A DNA stretch of 64,000 bases from JBMNQH01 sp050944035. Its GTDB lineage: Bacteria; Bacillota; Clostridia; Oscillospirales; Oscillospiraceae. Position numbers and translations under genes: made by a program. Where the stretch lies: positions 62,001 through 126,000 of the forward strand of contig JBMNQH010000002.1 in the NCBI GenBank assembly GCA_050944035.1, written 5' to 3'. The notes beneath the pieces were generated by a model. It did no database searches. It saw only the letters and a program-made list of their open reading frames with translations, and was not told the origin of the DNA. Positions 1-7,966 of the stretch are shown here, in pieces (position 1 is the first letter of the stretch; every line of letters begins with the position of its first letter).

Positions 1-331
1 ATGACGCAACCGGGATCGCCCGCACCAACCGAATCGCCGGTGTTAAAATCACATTGCACAAAGCATACCTTGTTGTCAACACAGCAAACAAAATACCAAG
101 AATACATCCCCCTGCAAAACCGCCGAAAATACGCAGCAAACTTTCCAGCACGATCAACCAGAATTCCCCGTGGATTACGGAATCCGCAAGCGCCCGCAGA
201 CTCTGTAACGGTGTCGGAATCAACAGCTGTTTCCCGACGCAAAGCGCACAAAATTGCCAAACCGCCGCCCAAAAGGCGACGGCCAGCAAGATGCGCAATG
301 TTTTATTCTCCAGTATAGTAGAACGCTTCAT
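1..331 (-). CDS. ABC transporter permease, N-terminal part (cut by window edge)
   Basis: The N-terminal 110 codons of an integral membrane permease are visible; the gene runs off the left edge. The protein starts MKRSTILENKTLRIL and then has a hydrophobic helix (LLAVAFWAAVWQF), the segment LIPTPLQSLRAL that is usual in SsuC/TauC-type permeases just after the first helix, and further hydrophobic helices. ATG at 331 has a GGAGG site inside the preceding binding-protein gene and overlaps its 3' end by 29 bases, so the two are translationally coupled. It should carry an unknown small anion or organic solute with the upstream lipoprotein. The ATPase is presumably beyond the edge. Confidence 0.8.
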   Translation of the reverse strand, partial: MKRSTILENKTLRILLAVAFWAAVWQFCALCVGKQLLIPTPLQSLRALADSVIHGEFWLIVLESLLRIFGGFAGGCILGILFAVLTTRYALCNVILTPAIRLVRAIPVAS

Positions 332-1340
332 CCGGAATTGCTCCTCCGATGGCAGCAGGGTTGTAGTCAAACAAAATCTGATAATAGCCTTCGACTGTCT
401 CCTGCAAAGCTTCACCGGTAATACAGGTTAAATTGCAGTTTTCTAACGCCGCGGCAGCAATGGCTTCACTGGGTACAATGTTATACGATGCAATCCATAC
501 TGCGGCCTCTTCAGGATTGTTCTGCGTTTCCGCTACAGAATCTGCATATTCCTCTAAAAACGCGGATACGGCAGCAGGATTTGACTCTGCAAAGGCGGTA
601 GAAACCACCAGACAACCCATGACAAGTGGACTCTCCGCACAGCTATCCCAAGCTTCGGTCAAGTCAAAGGCCGTGGTAAATGCAGCATTCTTGCTGCGCA
701 GCACAGAGGCGCTGGGCTCCGGCAGCATGACAAACGCAGAAGTTCCGGAAGCTGCGGCCGCAAGCACTTCTTCCGCTGTTGCAGAAAAATTGACCGTGAC
801 ATCCTCTCCCACTATCAGACCATTTTTCGTGAGCACATAGTCCAGAATATACTCCGGATTGGCACCCTGGCCAAAAGTCTCGATGGTTTTTCCGGCAAGC
901 TGGGAAAGATCGGTCAGCGGTTCCGGTTCCAGCGCTGTATTCTGCAGCACATACAAGGTGCCATAGGTATTGATCGCAAGCATCTGTACAGCCTTCTCAG
1001 ACTTGGCATAGGCCGCAGCGGCCGTATTGGTCGGGAGAGCTGCAATATCGTACTCTCCTGAAATTACCTTTGCCAGGACATCCGAAGGATCACTGCTGAT
1101 CGTAAACTGATAGTCGTTTGCCGTTGTATCGTTTTCACTTTCCTGCATCAGGTTTGCCATTCCCATTCCTGTCGGGCCGGAAAGTACCGCGATGTTGATC
1201 GATGCGCGCGCTTCCTTCGTCTGCGCCGTTGTAGTCTGTTCTTCTTTCTTTGGCGTCGTACCGCAGGCGGCAAGCGTCAAAATCAGAAGGCCGGCCAGAA
1301 TCAGACTCATTCTTTGTCTTACTCGTTTTGTTGGTTTCAT
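303..1340 (-). CDS. ABC transporter substrate-binding lipoprotein (nitrate/taurine-like)
   Basis: This is a 345-residue extracytoplasmic binding protein. The signal peptide has a basic start (MKPTKRVRQR), a hydrophobic core and a lipobox LAAC with the lipidated Cys at 26, followed by a charged low-complexity linker to about residue 48. The mature part resembles NMT1/SsuA-type binding proteins, with blocks ISGEYDIAALPTNTAAA, LAGKTIETFGQG and FVMLPEPSAS. Start chosen at 1340 because AGGAGG lies seven bases upstream and this start gives the signal peptide; the longer open frame has no such site. The permease follows with a 29-base overlap. The substrate cannot be read from sequence. Its first 206 bases overlap the end of the upstream membrane-protein frame. 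Confidence 0.88.
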   Translation of the reverse strand: MKPTKRVRQRMSLILAGLLILTLAACGTTPKKEEQTTTAQTKEARASINIAVLSGPTGMGMANLMQESENDTTANDYQFTISSDPSDVLAKVISGEYDIAALPTNTAAAAYAKSEKAVQMLAINTYGTLYVLQNTALEPEPLTDLSQLAGKTIETFGQGANPEYILDYVLTKNGLIVGEDVTVNFSATAEEVLAAAASGTSAFVMLPEPSASVLRSKNAAFTTAFDLTEAWDSCAESPLVMGCLVVSTAFAESNPAAVSAFLEEYADSVAETQNNPEEAAVWIASYNIVPSEAIAAAALENCNLTCITGEALQETVEGYYQILFDYNPAAIGGAIPDEAFYYTGE

Positions 1341-2166
1341 TCGTTTTTTCCTCCTGTTGTGGTAATTCCGATTCAAACAGCACGGGAATAAATTTCCCCG
1401 CGAACTTGGAACCGCCCTGATTTTTGATGTAGAAATACCCCACAATGCTGAACACCAGGGCACCGATAAAGTTCACCATTAAGTCTTTCATTGTGTCAAT
1501 CAGACCAATGTCAAGATAGCCGCCAAGCCCCAGGGATTTCCCATTGACAACCGCGTCGGTGATTCCGGAGATAACAACGGGGGTATTGCTGTTGGTTGCA
1601 TCCAATTTGACCGAGGAAATTAGGTGAACAATGGTATCTTTTTGCATATCCGTTTTCAATAGCATGTCACAGCCAAATTCAAAAAATTCCCACAGTACCC
1701 CGATGGTCATGGAAAAGCAGAATGCCACGACGGATAAATAGAACGGTGACAACTGAAATTTGATCTTTGGATTGCGGTTGATGATATCCAACAGCGCAAA
1801 GCCAAAAGCCGCACAGACAAACCCGTTGACCGTGTGCAGCATGGTATCCCAAAAAGTGTAGCGGACATAATAACAGCCCAGCTCTCCCAAAATCTCCGCT
1901 GCAAAAATAAACAGTGAGATGATAATCTCCAGACCAGACGGCAGATCTACACCGAAATTGTGTTCAAACACCGATGGCAAGATCAACAGCGCCAGCGTCA
2001 AAACACAATAGAACACACTCTGAAAATCCAAACGGAAGCAGGCGCGGATCAAAATTAAAAGAACCGCAATCCGCAACGCGATATCGATAACAAGTGCTGT
2101 TCGGCTATTTTTGATAGGACGGACTGGCGTATTTTTTGCTTGCTTTGTTTTTTCCTTATGTTTCAA
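1135..2166 (-). CDS. YjdF/DUF2238-like membrane protein
   Basis: A membrane protein of up to 343 residues with about six to seven hydrophobic helices. The motifs FWDTMLHTVNGF and LWEFFEFGCDM match the WD..LH and WE..E pattern of the YjdF (DUF2238) family, whose function is unknown. The start is TTG at 2166, supported by AGGAGA seven bases upstream. The last helix ends near VGYFYIKNQGG. The final 69 or so residues are low-complexity and lie out of frame over the signal-peptide region of the next gene, so the natural C-terminus may be shorter. It is probably co-transcribed with the ABC importer genes from the promoter just upstream. Confidence 0.7.
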   Translation of the reverse strand: MKHKEKTKQAKNTPVRPIKNSRTALVIDIALRIAVLLILIRACFRLDFQSVFYCVLTLALLILPSVFEHNFGVDLPSGLEIIISLFIFAAEILGELGCYYVRYTFWDTMLHTVNGFVCAAFGFALLDIINRNPKIKFQLSPFYLSVVAFCFSMTIGVLWEFFEFGCDMLLKTDMQKDTIVHLISSVKLDATNSNTPVVISGITDAVVNGKSLGLGGYLDIGLIDTMKDLMVNFIGALVFSIVGYFYIKNQGGSKFAGKFIPVLFESELPQQEEKTNETNKTSKTKNESDSGRPSDFDACRLRYDAKERRTDYNGADEGSARIDQHRGTFRPDRNGNGKPDAGK

Positions 2167-2217
2167 CCTGATTCTCCTGTCTTTTCCTTTGTTGGCCGCT
2201 ACAAACTCATATGGAAC

Positions 2218-2246
2218 AGTATAGCATACAGCAGGTTGATTGTCTT
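2218..2246 (-). promoter_or_regulatory. Sigma-A-like promoter of the YjdF-ABC importer operon
   Basis: On the minus strand AAGACA (2241-2246) is followed after 17 bases by TATACT (2218-2223), with an extended TGC just before the -10 box. It sits about 50 bases upstream of the TTG start at 2166. Confidence 0.5.
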
Positions 2247-2301
2247 TAGGTTTTTACTATCCTACATTATAAAATTGCAAAATTCTTCCCCGGATTCTCA
2301 C

Positions 2302-3726
2302 TTATTTTCCACACATTCGACCACTCTGCACAGTCCATGTTCGCAAAGCATCGGCAATTTCATCAGATGGTAACGTATGCAGTTTCCACTGCCAGTTTCC
2401 CGCGGCAGTTCCCGGTACATTCAAACGGCCCTCCTGCCCAAGCCCCAGCAAATCCTGTATCCGCAGGATACAAAGCGCCGCAGGTGACTGCATCACCGCA
2501 CGAAAAATTTGCTCTATCGGGTCAGTGTCCGGATCTGTCACAATCTTTGATACCACCGCCGGATCGGCTGTCTCCAGCCATTCCCGCAGCGTTGCATTGT
2601 CGTGGGTTCCGATATAGTAGACGCTGTGCTCCGGTGCATACTGCGGAAAGTGCATTTCTCCTTCCATCCCGGCAGATGCAAACTGTAACACCCGCATTCC
2701 TGGAAGTCCGCAGTCCTGTAAAAATGTCGGCAGTTCCGGCGTCATAGTGCCAAGATCTTCCCCAATCAATTGCAGATGCGGCACTTCTTCCTGGATCATC
2801 CGGACAAACTCCTCACCGGGTCCCGCTTCCCAGTGCCCGTTTTCCGCTGTCTCACAAGCAGCTGGAATGGTCCAATAGGAGGACAAGCCCCGGAAATGGT
2901 CAATCCGAACCGCATCGTACAACCGCGCTGCCATTCGGATTCTGGTTCGCCACCAGCCATATCCTTCCGCCGCCATGACATCCCAGCGATAGAGCGGATT
3001 TCCCCAGCGCTGCCCGGTGGCTGCAAAGGTATCCGGCGGAACACCGGCCACAGCATCCAATTGAAACCATGCCGGATGTAGCAGGACATCGGCGGAATCA
3101 TGGGCTACATACAGTGGCAGATCGCCCAAAAGCCGGATTCCGAGTACATAGGCTGCATCCCGCAGTGCATCCCACTGCTGAAAAAACCGATATTGCAACC
3201 AGATGTAAAATTCCAGCGCCATGCTGGAAGGCTTATGCCAATCCTGCCATACAGTCCAGGGACGCATGGCGTTTTGCTCTTTTCCTGCCATAAACATGGC
3301 ATACTCCTGCACCCATGCCCCCTCCGATGCTGCAAACTCCTGCAAAGCCGTCCGCTCTACTGCCCCAATACGCAAATATGCCCGCCGCAGCAGAGGAATC
3401 CGCGTCTGTGCCAGCCAGCCGTAATCGATGCGTTCTGTATTGTTCGACCGGGCTTCCTGTAAATCCGATTCCGTTAGCAGTTTGTCAGCTGCCAACGCCT
3501 CCAGATCAATCCAGTAAGGATTGCCGGCAAATGCGGAAAATGCCTGATACGGAGAATCCCCATATCCTGTGTGTCCAATGGGAAGCAGCTGCCACCAGCG
3601 CTGCCCGCTCTGGTGCAGAAACTGCAAAAAATTCCGAGCCGTATACCCCATCGTACCAATACCGTATGGCGATGGCAATGCTGTCATTGGCATCAAAATA
3701 CCGCTGCTGCGAATCAGTTTTTCCAT
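2302..3726 (-). CDS. malQ: 4-alpha-glucanotransferase (amylomaltase)
   Basis: A 474-residue GH77 enzyme that transfers maltosyl and longer glucan units between alpha-1,4-glucans in the cytoplasm during maltodextrin or glycogen use. The N-terminal block RSSGILMPMTALPSPYGIGT, the nucleophile region VRIDHFRGLSSYW, the acid/base block IGEDLG and the late block YIGTHDNATLREW are all present, and the length is close to the usual 500. The start at 3726 has AAAGGAGGGG nearby; an upstream in-frame extension lacks a site. No other glycogen gene is adjacent. A strong hairpin lies directly between its ribosome site and the pepV gene upstream, so expression depends on read-through or an unrecognised start point. 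Confidence 0.93.
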   Translation of the reverse strand: MEKLIRSSGILMPMTALPSPYGIGTMGYTARNFLQFLHQSGQRWWQLLPIGHTGYGDSPYQAFSAFAGNPYWIDLEALAADKLLTESDLQEARSNNTERIDYGWLAQTRIPLLRRAYLRIGAVERTALQEFAASEGAWVQEYAMFMAGKEQNAMRPWTVWQDWHKPSSMALEFYIWLQYRFFQQWDALRDAAYVLGIRLLGDLPLYVAHDSADVLLHPAWFQLDAVAGVPPDTFAATGQRWGNPLYRWDVMAAEGYGWWRTRIRMAARLYDAVRIDHFRGLSSYWTIPAACETAENGHWEAGPGEEFVRMIQEEVPHLQLIGEDLGTMTPELPTFLQDCGLPGMRVLQFASAGMEGEMHFPQYAPEHSVYYIGTHDNATLREWLETADPAVVSKIVTDPDTDPIEQIFRAVMQSPAALCILRIQDLLGLGQEGRLNVPGTAAGNWQWKLHTLPSDEIADALRTWTVQSGRMCGK

Positions 3727-3747
3727 AATTTCCCCTCCTTTTTTGGA

Positions 3748-3787
3748 AAAGACCAGGCGTATGAGCGCACTCATATGCCTGGTCTTT
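3748..3787 (-). terminator. Hairpin terminator after pepV, in the malQ leader
   Basis: Inverted repeat with 18-base arms (AAAGACCAGGC to GCCTGGTCTTT, one G-T pair) around a four-base CGCA loop. On the minus strand it is followed by TTTTCC and then, within a few bases, by the malQ ribosome site. Confidence 0.75.
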
Positions 3788-3815
3788 CTAGTTATTTTAT
3801 CGGAATGCCCTGCTA

Positions 3816-5231
3816 TTATGCATTCAAATCACAGCACAGATCCACAATCACCTGTGCAAAAATTTTGCAGGCTGTCAATAAATCCTCGATGCAGATGTGT
3901 TCGTTTGCACCGTGCAAATTGGAAACAAAGCCAGGCATTCCTGCGCCAAAGGCAACACCGCCTTCGATATAGTGGACATAGGTGCCGCCGCCCATAGAAC
4001 AGCATTCGCCGGGCTTTCCGGTGTAGGTCTCATAACACCGCAACAGTGTCTTGATAAAGGGACTGTCCGCCGGTGTATGGTGCGTCGGCTCCATCCCGCC
4101 TTCCACTGTAAATTCTGCGGCAGCAAGACGGCCTTCCACAATTTTGGCACAGTTTTCGGGTGTGGCACAAATGGGTACACGGCTGTCAAAACGGACGGTC
4201 AGCCCGGTGTCACTTGCCTCTATCATGGTCAGCACCATGGTCAGGCGGCCAGCGATGGCATCCTCTTGCGCAACACCGATTGCGGTGCCGTAGTTGTCTC
4301 CGTGCGGAAACAATGTTGCAAGCGTGTGCAGAGCCGTAGTTGAGGTGCACTCTGTCAGGGGCAGGGTATCAAGAATCCGGATCAGGGCCGTATTGCCGTT
4401 GTTTCCTTCATGAGGATTGCAGGCATGGCATGAGGTTCCAGTCACGGCAAGTTTGATTCCGGTTTCCACCGGCGTGACGGTCACAGAAACGCCCAACTCC
4501 GCCGCTGTTTTCTCTGCAATCGATCGGACTTCTTCCTCGGACAAACCGGCCACAATCGCCCAGGCGTCGGCCGGCAGTACATTGATCCGGTAACCGCCCT
4601 GTAAACCGATGACACGGGGCAACACCGTTTCTGCCGCCCAATTTTTGGATGCCGTCGGCTTATAACTGCCCTTTTCCGTATTATATACCGGGAAGGAGGC
4701 ATCCGGCGAAAAGGTATTGGGCGCAGGCTGTTCCACGGCATAGTAATGCGCCAGATCGTCGAAACCGGTTTCCTCATTGGTGCCCATAATCAGACGCGCA
4801 TTGCGCCGGATTGGCAATCCCAGTTCTTTGACCGCACGCATGGCGTAGGCTACGGCCACAACCGGCCCTTTGTCATCGTCTGTACCGCGGCCATAGAGAT
4901 AGCCGTCCTCGCGGATTGTTGCTGTATAGGGATCGGTTTCCCAGCCGTCCCCTTCTCCGACCACATCGAGATGGCCCAAAATGTCCAGAACCCGCTCCCC
5001 TTCGATCAGGTCGGCCGTTCCAACATAGTAGTCGTAGTTTTTAACAGAAAGACCAAACCGCTTGCAGAGATTCAGCCCTGCGTCCAGTGCTCTCGCCGGT
5101 CCCTCTCCGAAAGGCATTTCAGGCTGTGGCTCTCCATGTACGCTTTTGATGGCGACCAAATCCGAAATGTCTGCAATGATATCTGCTCTGTGCGCATCGA
5201 CCCAATTACTGATTGCAGTCTTGATATCCAT
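3816..5231 (-). CDS. pepV: Dipeptidase PepV (M20 family)
   Basis: A 471-residue zinc dipeptidase of the M20 family that cleaves a broad range of dipeptides in the cytoplasm at the end of peptide use. Metal and catalytic residues fall where the family has them: H87 and D89 in LGHLDVVGEGDGW, D119 in GRGTDDDKGP, E153-E154 in TNEETG, and a late His in GANEHICIEDL. The central dimer/lid domain with SCHACNPHEGNNG is intact. ATG at 5231 has GGGAGGAA just upstream. It is monocistronic as far as can be seen, with a terminator-like hairpin after its stop. Confidence 0.93.
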   Translation of the reverse strand: MDIKTAISNWVDAHRADIIADISDLVAIKSVHGEPQPEMPFGEGPARALDAGLNLCKRFGLSVKNYDYYVGTADLIEGERVLDILGHLDVVGEGDGWETDPYTATIREDGYLYGRGTDDDKGPVVAVAYAMRAVKELGLPIRRNARLIMGTNEETGFDDLAHYYAVEQPAPNTFSPDASFPVYNTEKGSYKPTASKNWAAETVLPRVIGLQGGYRINVLPADAWAIVAGLSEEEVRSIAEKTAAELGVSVTVTPVETGIKLAVTGTSCHACNPHEGNNGNTALIRILDTLPLTECTSTTALHTLATLFPHGDNYGTAIGVAQEDAIAGRLTMVLTMIEASDTGLTVRFDSRVPICATPENCAKIVEGRLAAAEFTVEGGMEPTHHTPADSPFIKTLLRCYETYTGKPGECCSMGGGTYVHYIEGGVAFGAGMPGFVSNLHGANEHICIEDLLTACKIFAQVIVDLCCDLNA

Positions 5232-5342
5232 AAATGATTCCTCCCATACAATGCATGGCGACAGGATTCTGATCCTATTCTATGTAAGAATTGCCGGAAC
5301 TTTACAAAAAGAAGAAAGCAATGGTATTTTCCTGCGATTCTC

Positions 5343-5371
5343 TTGCACTGCACTTTCTTATCCTGTATAAT
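5343..5371 (+). promoter_or_regulatory. Sigma-A promoter for the DUF3842 gene
   Basis: TTGCAC (5343-5348), a spacer of 17 bases, then a perfect TATAAT (5366-5371), about 40 bases before the TTG start. Confidence 0.7.
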
Positions 5372-5410
5372 ACCTGATATCATCTTTTGAATCAAGAGGG
5401 GGTTCCCATA

Positions 5411-5857
5411 TTGAGAGTCACAGTAATTGATGGACAGGGCGGAAGAATTGGAAAACTGTTAGTAGAGAGTATCAAAGCCGCCGCTATTCCATGCGAGCTG
5501 ATCGCCGTCGGCACCAACAGCATCGCGACCGCCGCTATGTTAAAGGCCGGCGCGGATGCCGGTGCAACCGGTGAGAATCCCGTGATTGTCGCCTGCCGTG
5601 ATTCCGATGTTCTGGTTTGCCCCATTGGTCTTCTGATCGCAGATGCGTTGTTTGGCGAGGTCACACCCGCAATGGCAGTCGCTATGGGGCAAAGCAAAGC
5701 GACCAAACTTTTTTTGCCCGTTACCCATTGCGATAATATTGTGATCGGCACACAGTCCATGCCCATTTCCCGTCTCATTTCCATGACCGTCACCCATTTG
5801 CGAAATATCGTAAATGGTACCTGTCCACACGGGCAGTCCATAGAGGACAAGGCATAA
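5411..5857 (+). CDS. DUF3842 family protein
   Basis: A 148-residue protein of unknown function belonging to the DUF3842 family common in Clostridia. It starts with a Rossmann-like strand and glycine-rich turn (VTVIDGQGGRIGK), then GTNSIATAAMLKAGADAGATGENPVI and a central CRDSDVLVCPIGLLIADALFGEVTP block, suggesting a nucleotide- or cofactor-binding fold. Start is taken as TTG 5411 because AAGAGGGGG lies eight bases before it; the ATG at 5387 is upstream of that site. A short Cys/His-containing tail ends the protein. It stands alone, convergent with argF across a shared terminator. No catalytic role can be assigned. Confidence 0.8.
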   Translation: MRVTVIDGQGGRIGKLLVESIKAAAIPCELIAVGTNSIATAAMLKAGADAGATGENPVIVACRDSDVLVCPIGLLIADALFGEVTPAMAVAMGQSKATKLFLPVTHCDNIVIGTQSMPISRLISMTVTHLRNIVNGTCPHGQSIEDKA

Positions 5858-5868
5858 TCCGACTGTAA

Positions 5869-5916
5869 AACAACACTCCTGCCAGATTCCAAGAATCTGG
5901 CAGGAGTGTTGTTTTA
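5869..5916. terminator. Bidirectional terminator between DUF3842 gene and argF
   Basis: Perfect 21-base arms (AACAACACTCCTGCC to GGCAGGAGTGTTGTT) around a CAA loop, with T-rich flanks in both directions, between convergent genes. Confidence 0.92.
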
Positions 5917-5936
5917 TTATTTGATATTTGTTTTCC

Positions 5937-6932
5937 TTAGCCGCGCAGCGTTGCAAGCATGATCGCTTTGATCGTATGCATACGGTTTTCTGCTTCATTG
6001 AATACGACCGACTGTTCGGACTCAAACACCTCGTCGGTTACTTCCATCTCTGGGAGACCAAACTTTTCAGAGATTTCTTTTCCGATTGTCGTATTGCAAT
6101 CGTGGAAGGAAGGCAGACAATGCATGAAAATGGCATGCTTCTTTGCATTGCGCATAACATTGGCATTGACTTGATAGGGCTTCAGCTGGGCAATGCGGGA
6201 TTCCCAGATTTCATCCGGCTCACCCATCGAGACCCAAATATCCGTATAAATCACATCTGCACCGGTGGTTCCCTGTTCGACATCATCTGTCAGCGTAACG
6301 GTGCAGCCGTTTTCTTTGGCAATCTCGCGGCAGGTTTCGATCAGCCACTCTGCGGGAAACAGAGATCTTGGTGCACAGGCAGTGAAATTCAAGCCCATTT
6401 TCGCACAGGCCACCATGAGAGAGTTGCCCATATTGTTTCTGGCATCGCCCATATAGGTAAAGTTCAACCCTTTGAGCCGGCCCAGTTCTTCCTCTATGGT
6501 CAGCAAATCCGCCAGCATCTGCGTTGGATGAAAGAGATCTGTCAGTCCGTTCCAAACCGGAACACCGGCGTACTCCGCCAACTGTTCAACCGTTTCCTGT
6601 GCAAATCCACGGTATTCGATGCCGTCATACATTCTTCCCAAAACACGGGCAGTGTCGGCGATGCTTTCCTTCTTGCCCATCTGACAGCTTGCAGGCTCGA
6701 GGAAGGTCACGCCCATACCAAGATCCATACCGGCCACTTCAAAGGAACAGCGCGTACGGGTCGATGTTTTTTCAAACAGCAGAACGATATTCTTACCTTC
6801 CAGATGACGGTGCGGAATCCCTGCTTTTTTTTCCTTCTTCAGCTGTGCGGCCAAATCGAGCAGATAACGAATCTCCTCGCTTGTGTAGTCCAGAAGTTTC
6901 AAAAAATTTCTTCCCTTCAGATTGACGGCCAT
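5937..6932 (-). CDS. argF: Ornithine carbamoyltransferase
   Basis: A 331-residue cytoplasmic enzyme that joins carbamoyl phosphate and ornithine to citrulline. The carbamoyl phosphate loop STRTR is at 57-61, followed by the HPTQMLADL block and the C-terminal FMHCLP motif that holds the catalytic Cys and ornithine site. ATG at 6932 follows GGAGAGT. No other arginine gene is adjacent, so it could be biosynthetic (argF) or catabolic (arcB); the sequence does not decide this, although absence of arcA and arcC next to it mildly favours biosynthesis. It ends at a terminator shared with the DUF3842 gene. Confidence 0.93.
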   Translation of the reverse strand: MAVNLKGRNFLKLLDYTSEEIRYLLDLAAQLKKEKKAGIPHRHLEGKNIVLLFEKTSTRTRCSFEVAGMDLGMGVTFLEPASCQMGKKESIADTARVLGRMYDGIEYRGFAQETVEQLAEYAGVPVWNGLTDLFHPTQMLADLLTIEEELGRLKGLNFTYMGDARNNMGNSLMVACAKMGLNFTACAPRSLFPAEWLIETCREIAKENGCTVTLTDDVEQGTTGADVIYTDIWVSMGEPDEIWESRIAQLKPYQVNANVMRNAKKHAIFMHCLPSFHDCNTTIGKEISEKFGLPEMEVTDEVFESEQSVVFNEAENRMHTIKAIMLATLRG

Positions 6933-7026
6933 AATCCACTCTCCTTTTCCAATTAAGATGTATATATATCCGTTTAGTTTCAGAAAAAACAGAATATTTT
7001 TCGTTTTATTTGAAAAATATGCAAGT

Positions 7027-7035
7027 ATTATACCA
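7027..7035 (-). promoter_or_regulatory. Possible extended -10 promoter for argF
   Basis: On the minus strand TGG followed by TATAAT, about 95 bases before the argF start in very AT-rich DNA. No good -35 box is seen. Any arginine-repressor site in the leader could not be recognised with confidence. Confidence 0.35.
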
Positions 7036-7159
7036 TAATATCAAGTATTTGGTATCCCAATTTTAAAAATTCTATTTTATTTTTTAACGAAATTTCCCGC
7101 GGAAACCGGCAGTTTCTCTACACATACTACAGATACGAGCGAAAGGAGGGTTATTTACA

Positions 7160-7597
7160 ATGGTTTTATATGATACAGCTGAATTGCTAAAAGAGTGTAG
7201 TTCAGGAATTCAGATGGGTGTTGCTTCTATTGATGGGGTGTTATCTGCCGTAAAAGATGCAAACTTAAGTCAAAGACTGACCGCATCAAAAAAGGAACAT
7301 GAGGCACTCGGCCAGGAAACGCACACACTGCTTTTGCACTGCGGCGAGCATTGCGCTTCCCCCAATCCGGTTGCGCTTGGCATGTCCTGGATAAAAACCA
7401 ATGTCAAACTGGCAATGAATGAAACAGACAGCACCGTCGCTGGTCTGATCACAGATGGCTGCAACATGGGCGTCAAATCTCTGACCGGTTATCTAAACCG
7501 CTATGCCTCTGCCGACGAACAGGCAAAAGATATTGCGAAACGTCTGATTGCAGAAGAGGAAACCTTGGCGATTGACCTGCGAGGCTATCTGCAATAG
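7160..7597 (+). CDS. Small ferritin-like helical protein (DUF2383-like)
   Basis: A 145-residue, predominantly helical protein without signal peptide or membrane segment. The regular pattern (LLKECSSGIQMGVASIDGVL, KKEHEALGQETHTLL, SWIKTNVKLAMNETDSTVA, DGCNMGVKSLTGYLNRY) is that of a four-helix bundle of the ferritin-like/DUF2383 type found in many Clostridia. Several Glu and His residues could bind metal, but a full di-iron signature (EXXH pairs) is not evident: KKEHE and EEETL are the nearest. A strong AAAGGAGGG site precedes ATG 7160. It is monocistronic, flanked by argF on the other strand and by hairpins after its stop. Function unknown. Confidence 0.75.
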   Translation: MVLYDTAELLKECSSGIQMGVASIDGVLSAVKDANLSQRLTASKKEHEALGQETHTLLLHCGEHCASPNPVALGMSWIKTNVKLAMNETDSTVAGLITDGCNMGVKSLTGYLNRYASADEQAKDIAKRLIAEEETLAIDLRGYLQ

Positions 7598-7660
7598 TAC
7601 CATTCTCTGACCAACACATAGAATGGTACATGGGCCTGCTGTTCCGTTATCAGCAGGCCC
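7597..7660 (+). terminator. Two tandem hairpins after the ferritin-like gene
   Basis: GTACCATTCT/AGAATGGTAC (7597-7606/7620-7629) begins in the stop codon, followed by GGGCCTGCTG/CAGCAGGCCC (7632-7641/7651-7660). Neither has a good T-run, so termination could be inefficient or the structures may stabilise the 3' end. Confidence 0.55.
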
Positions 7661-7719
7661 GCTATAAAAATGTAATATGATTTTCTTAGGAGGAATACAT
7701 ACAATAATGATTGAACAAT

Positions 7720-7767
7720 GAGGTTCTCATTTCTACAGGACTTGGTAGAAATAAGAACTTCTTTTTT
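7720..7767 (+). terminator. Terminator hairpin upstream of an asnB-like start
   Basis: Arms of 17 bases (7720-7736 and 7745-7761; two G-U pairs, no mismatch), an eight-base loop and then TTTTTT. It lies between an AGGAGG site with a four-codon ORF (7706-7720) and the AAAAGGAG site of the asnB-like fragment. The rest of the 7598-7966 gap is AT-rich and holds no recognisable gene. Confidence 0.75.
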
Positions 7768-7785
7768 GTTAAAAGGAGTGTCATT

Positions 7786-7893
7786 ATGTGCGGAATTGCG
7801 GGAATATGTGATTTTCACAATGACTTTACGGTATCAGATATACCGACAAAGTATTTCTATTTTTCCTCATTTTATATTTTGTGTAGCGTTTGA
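7786..7893 (+). pseudogene. Remnant of an asparagine synthetase start (asnB-like)
   Basis: A 35-codon frame starting MCGIAGICDFHNDFT, with AAAAGGAG eight bases upstream. MCGIAGI is the class II glutamine amidotransferase N-terminus, in which Cys2 becomes the nucleophile after Met removal; asparagine synthetases begin this way. After about 15 residues the similarity stops and the frame continues into unrelated AT-rich sequence with a TGA at 7893. A functional enzyme needs about 500 to 600 residues, so this is a truncated relic left by a deletion, or a chance match. The upstream terminator hairpin would have been its leader. Confidence 0.5.
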
Positions 7894-7966
7894 CGGCATT
7901 TTATTATATACTAAAGTTATATCCCTTACACGGATAAATTGATCAAAGATAACGGGAGGCAGAACC

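Noticed and set aside
5937..6932. Catabolic arcB in an arginine deiminase cluster
   Set aside because: No arcA, arcC or arcD is adjacent; biosynthetic argF is the simpler name, though not proven.
7598..7785. Asparagine T-box riboswitch before the asnB-like remnant
   Set aside because: The conserved T-box sequence (AGGGTGGNACCGCG-like) is absent; only a plain terminator is seen.
7718..7942. 74-codon frame running through the terminator hairpin and the asnB-like start
   Set aside because: It lies out of frame with the asnB-like start, has no recognisable product and no good ribosome site; treated as a shadow.
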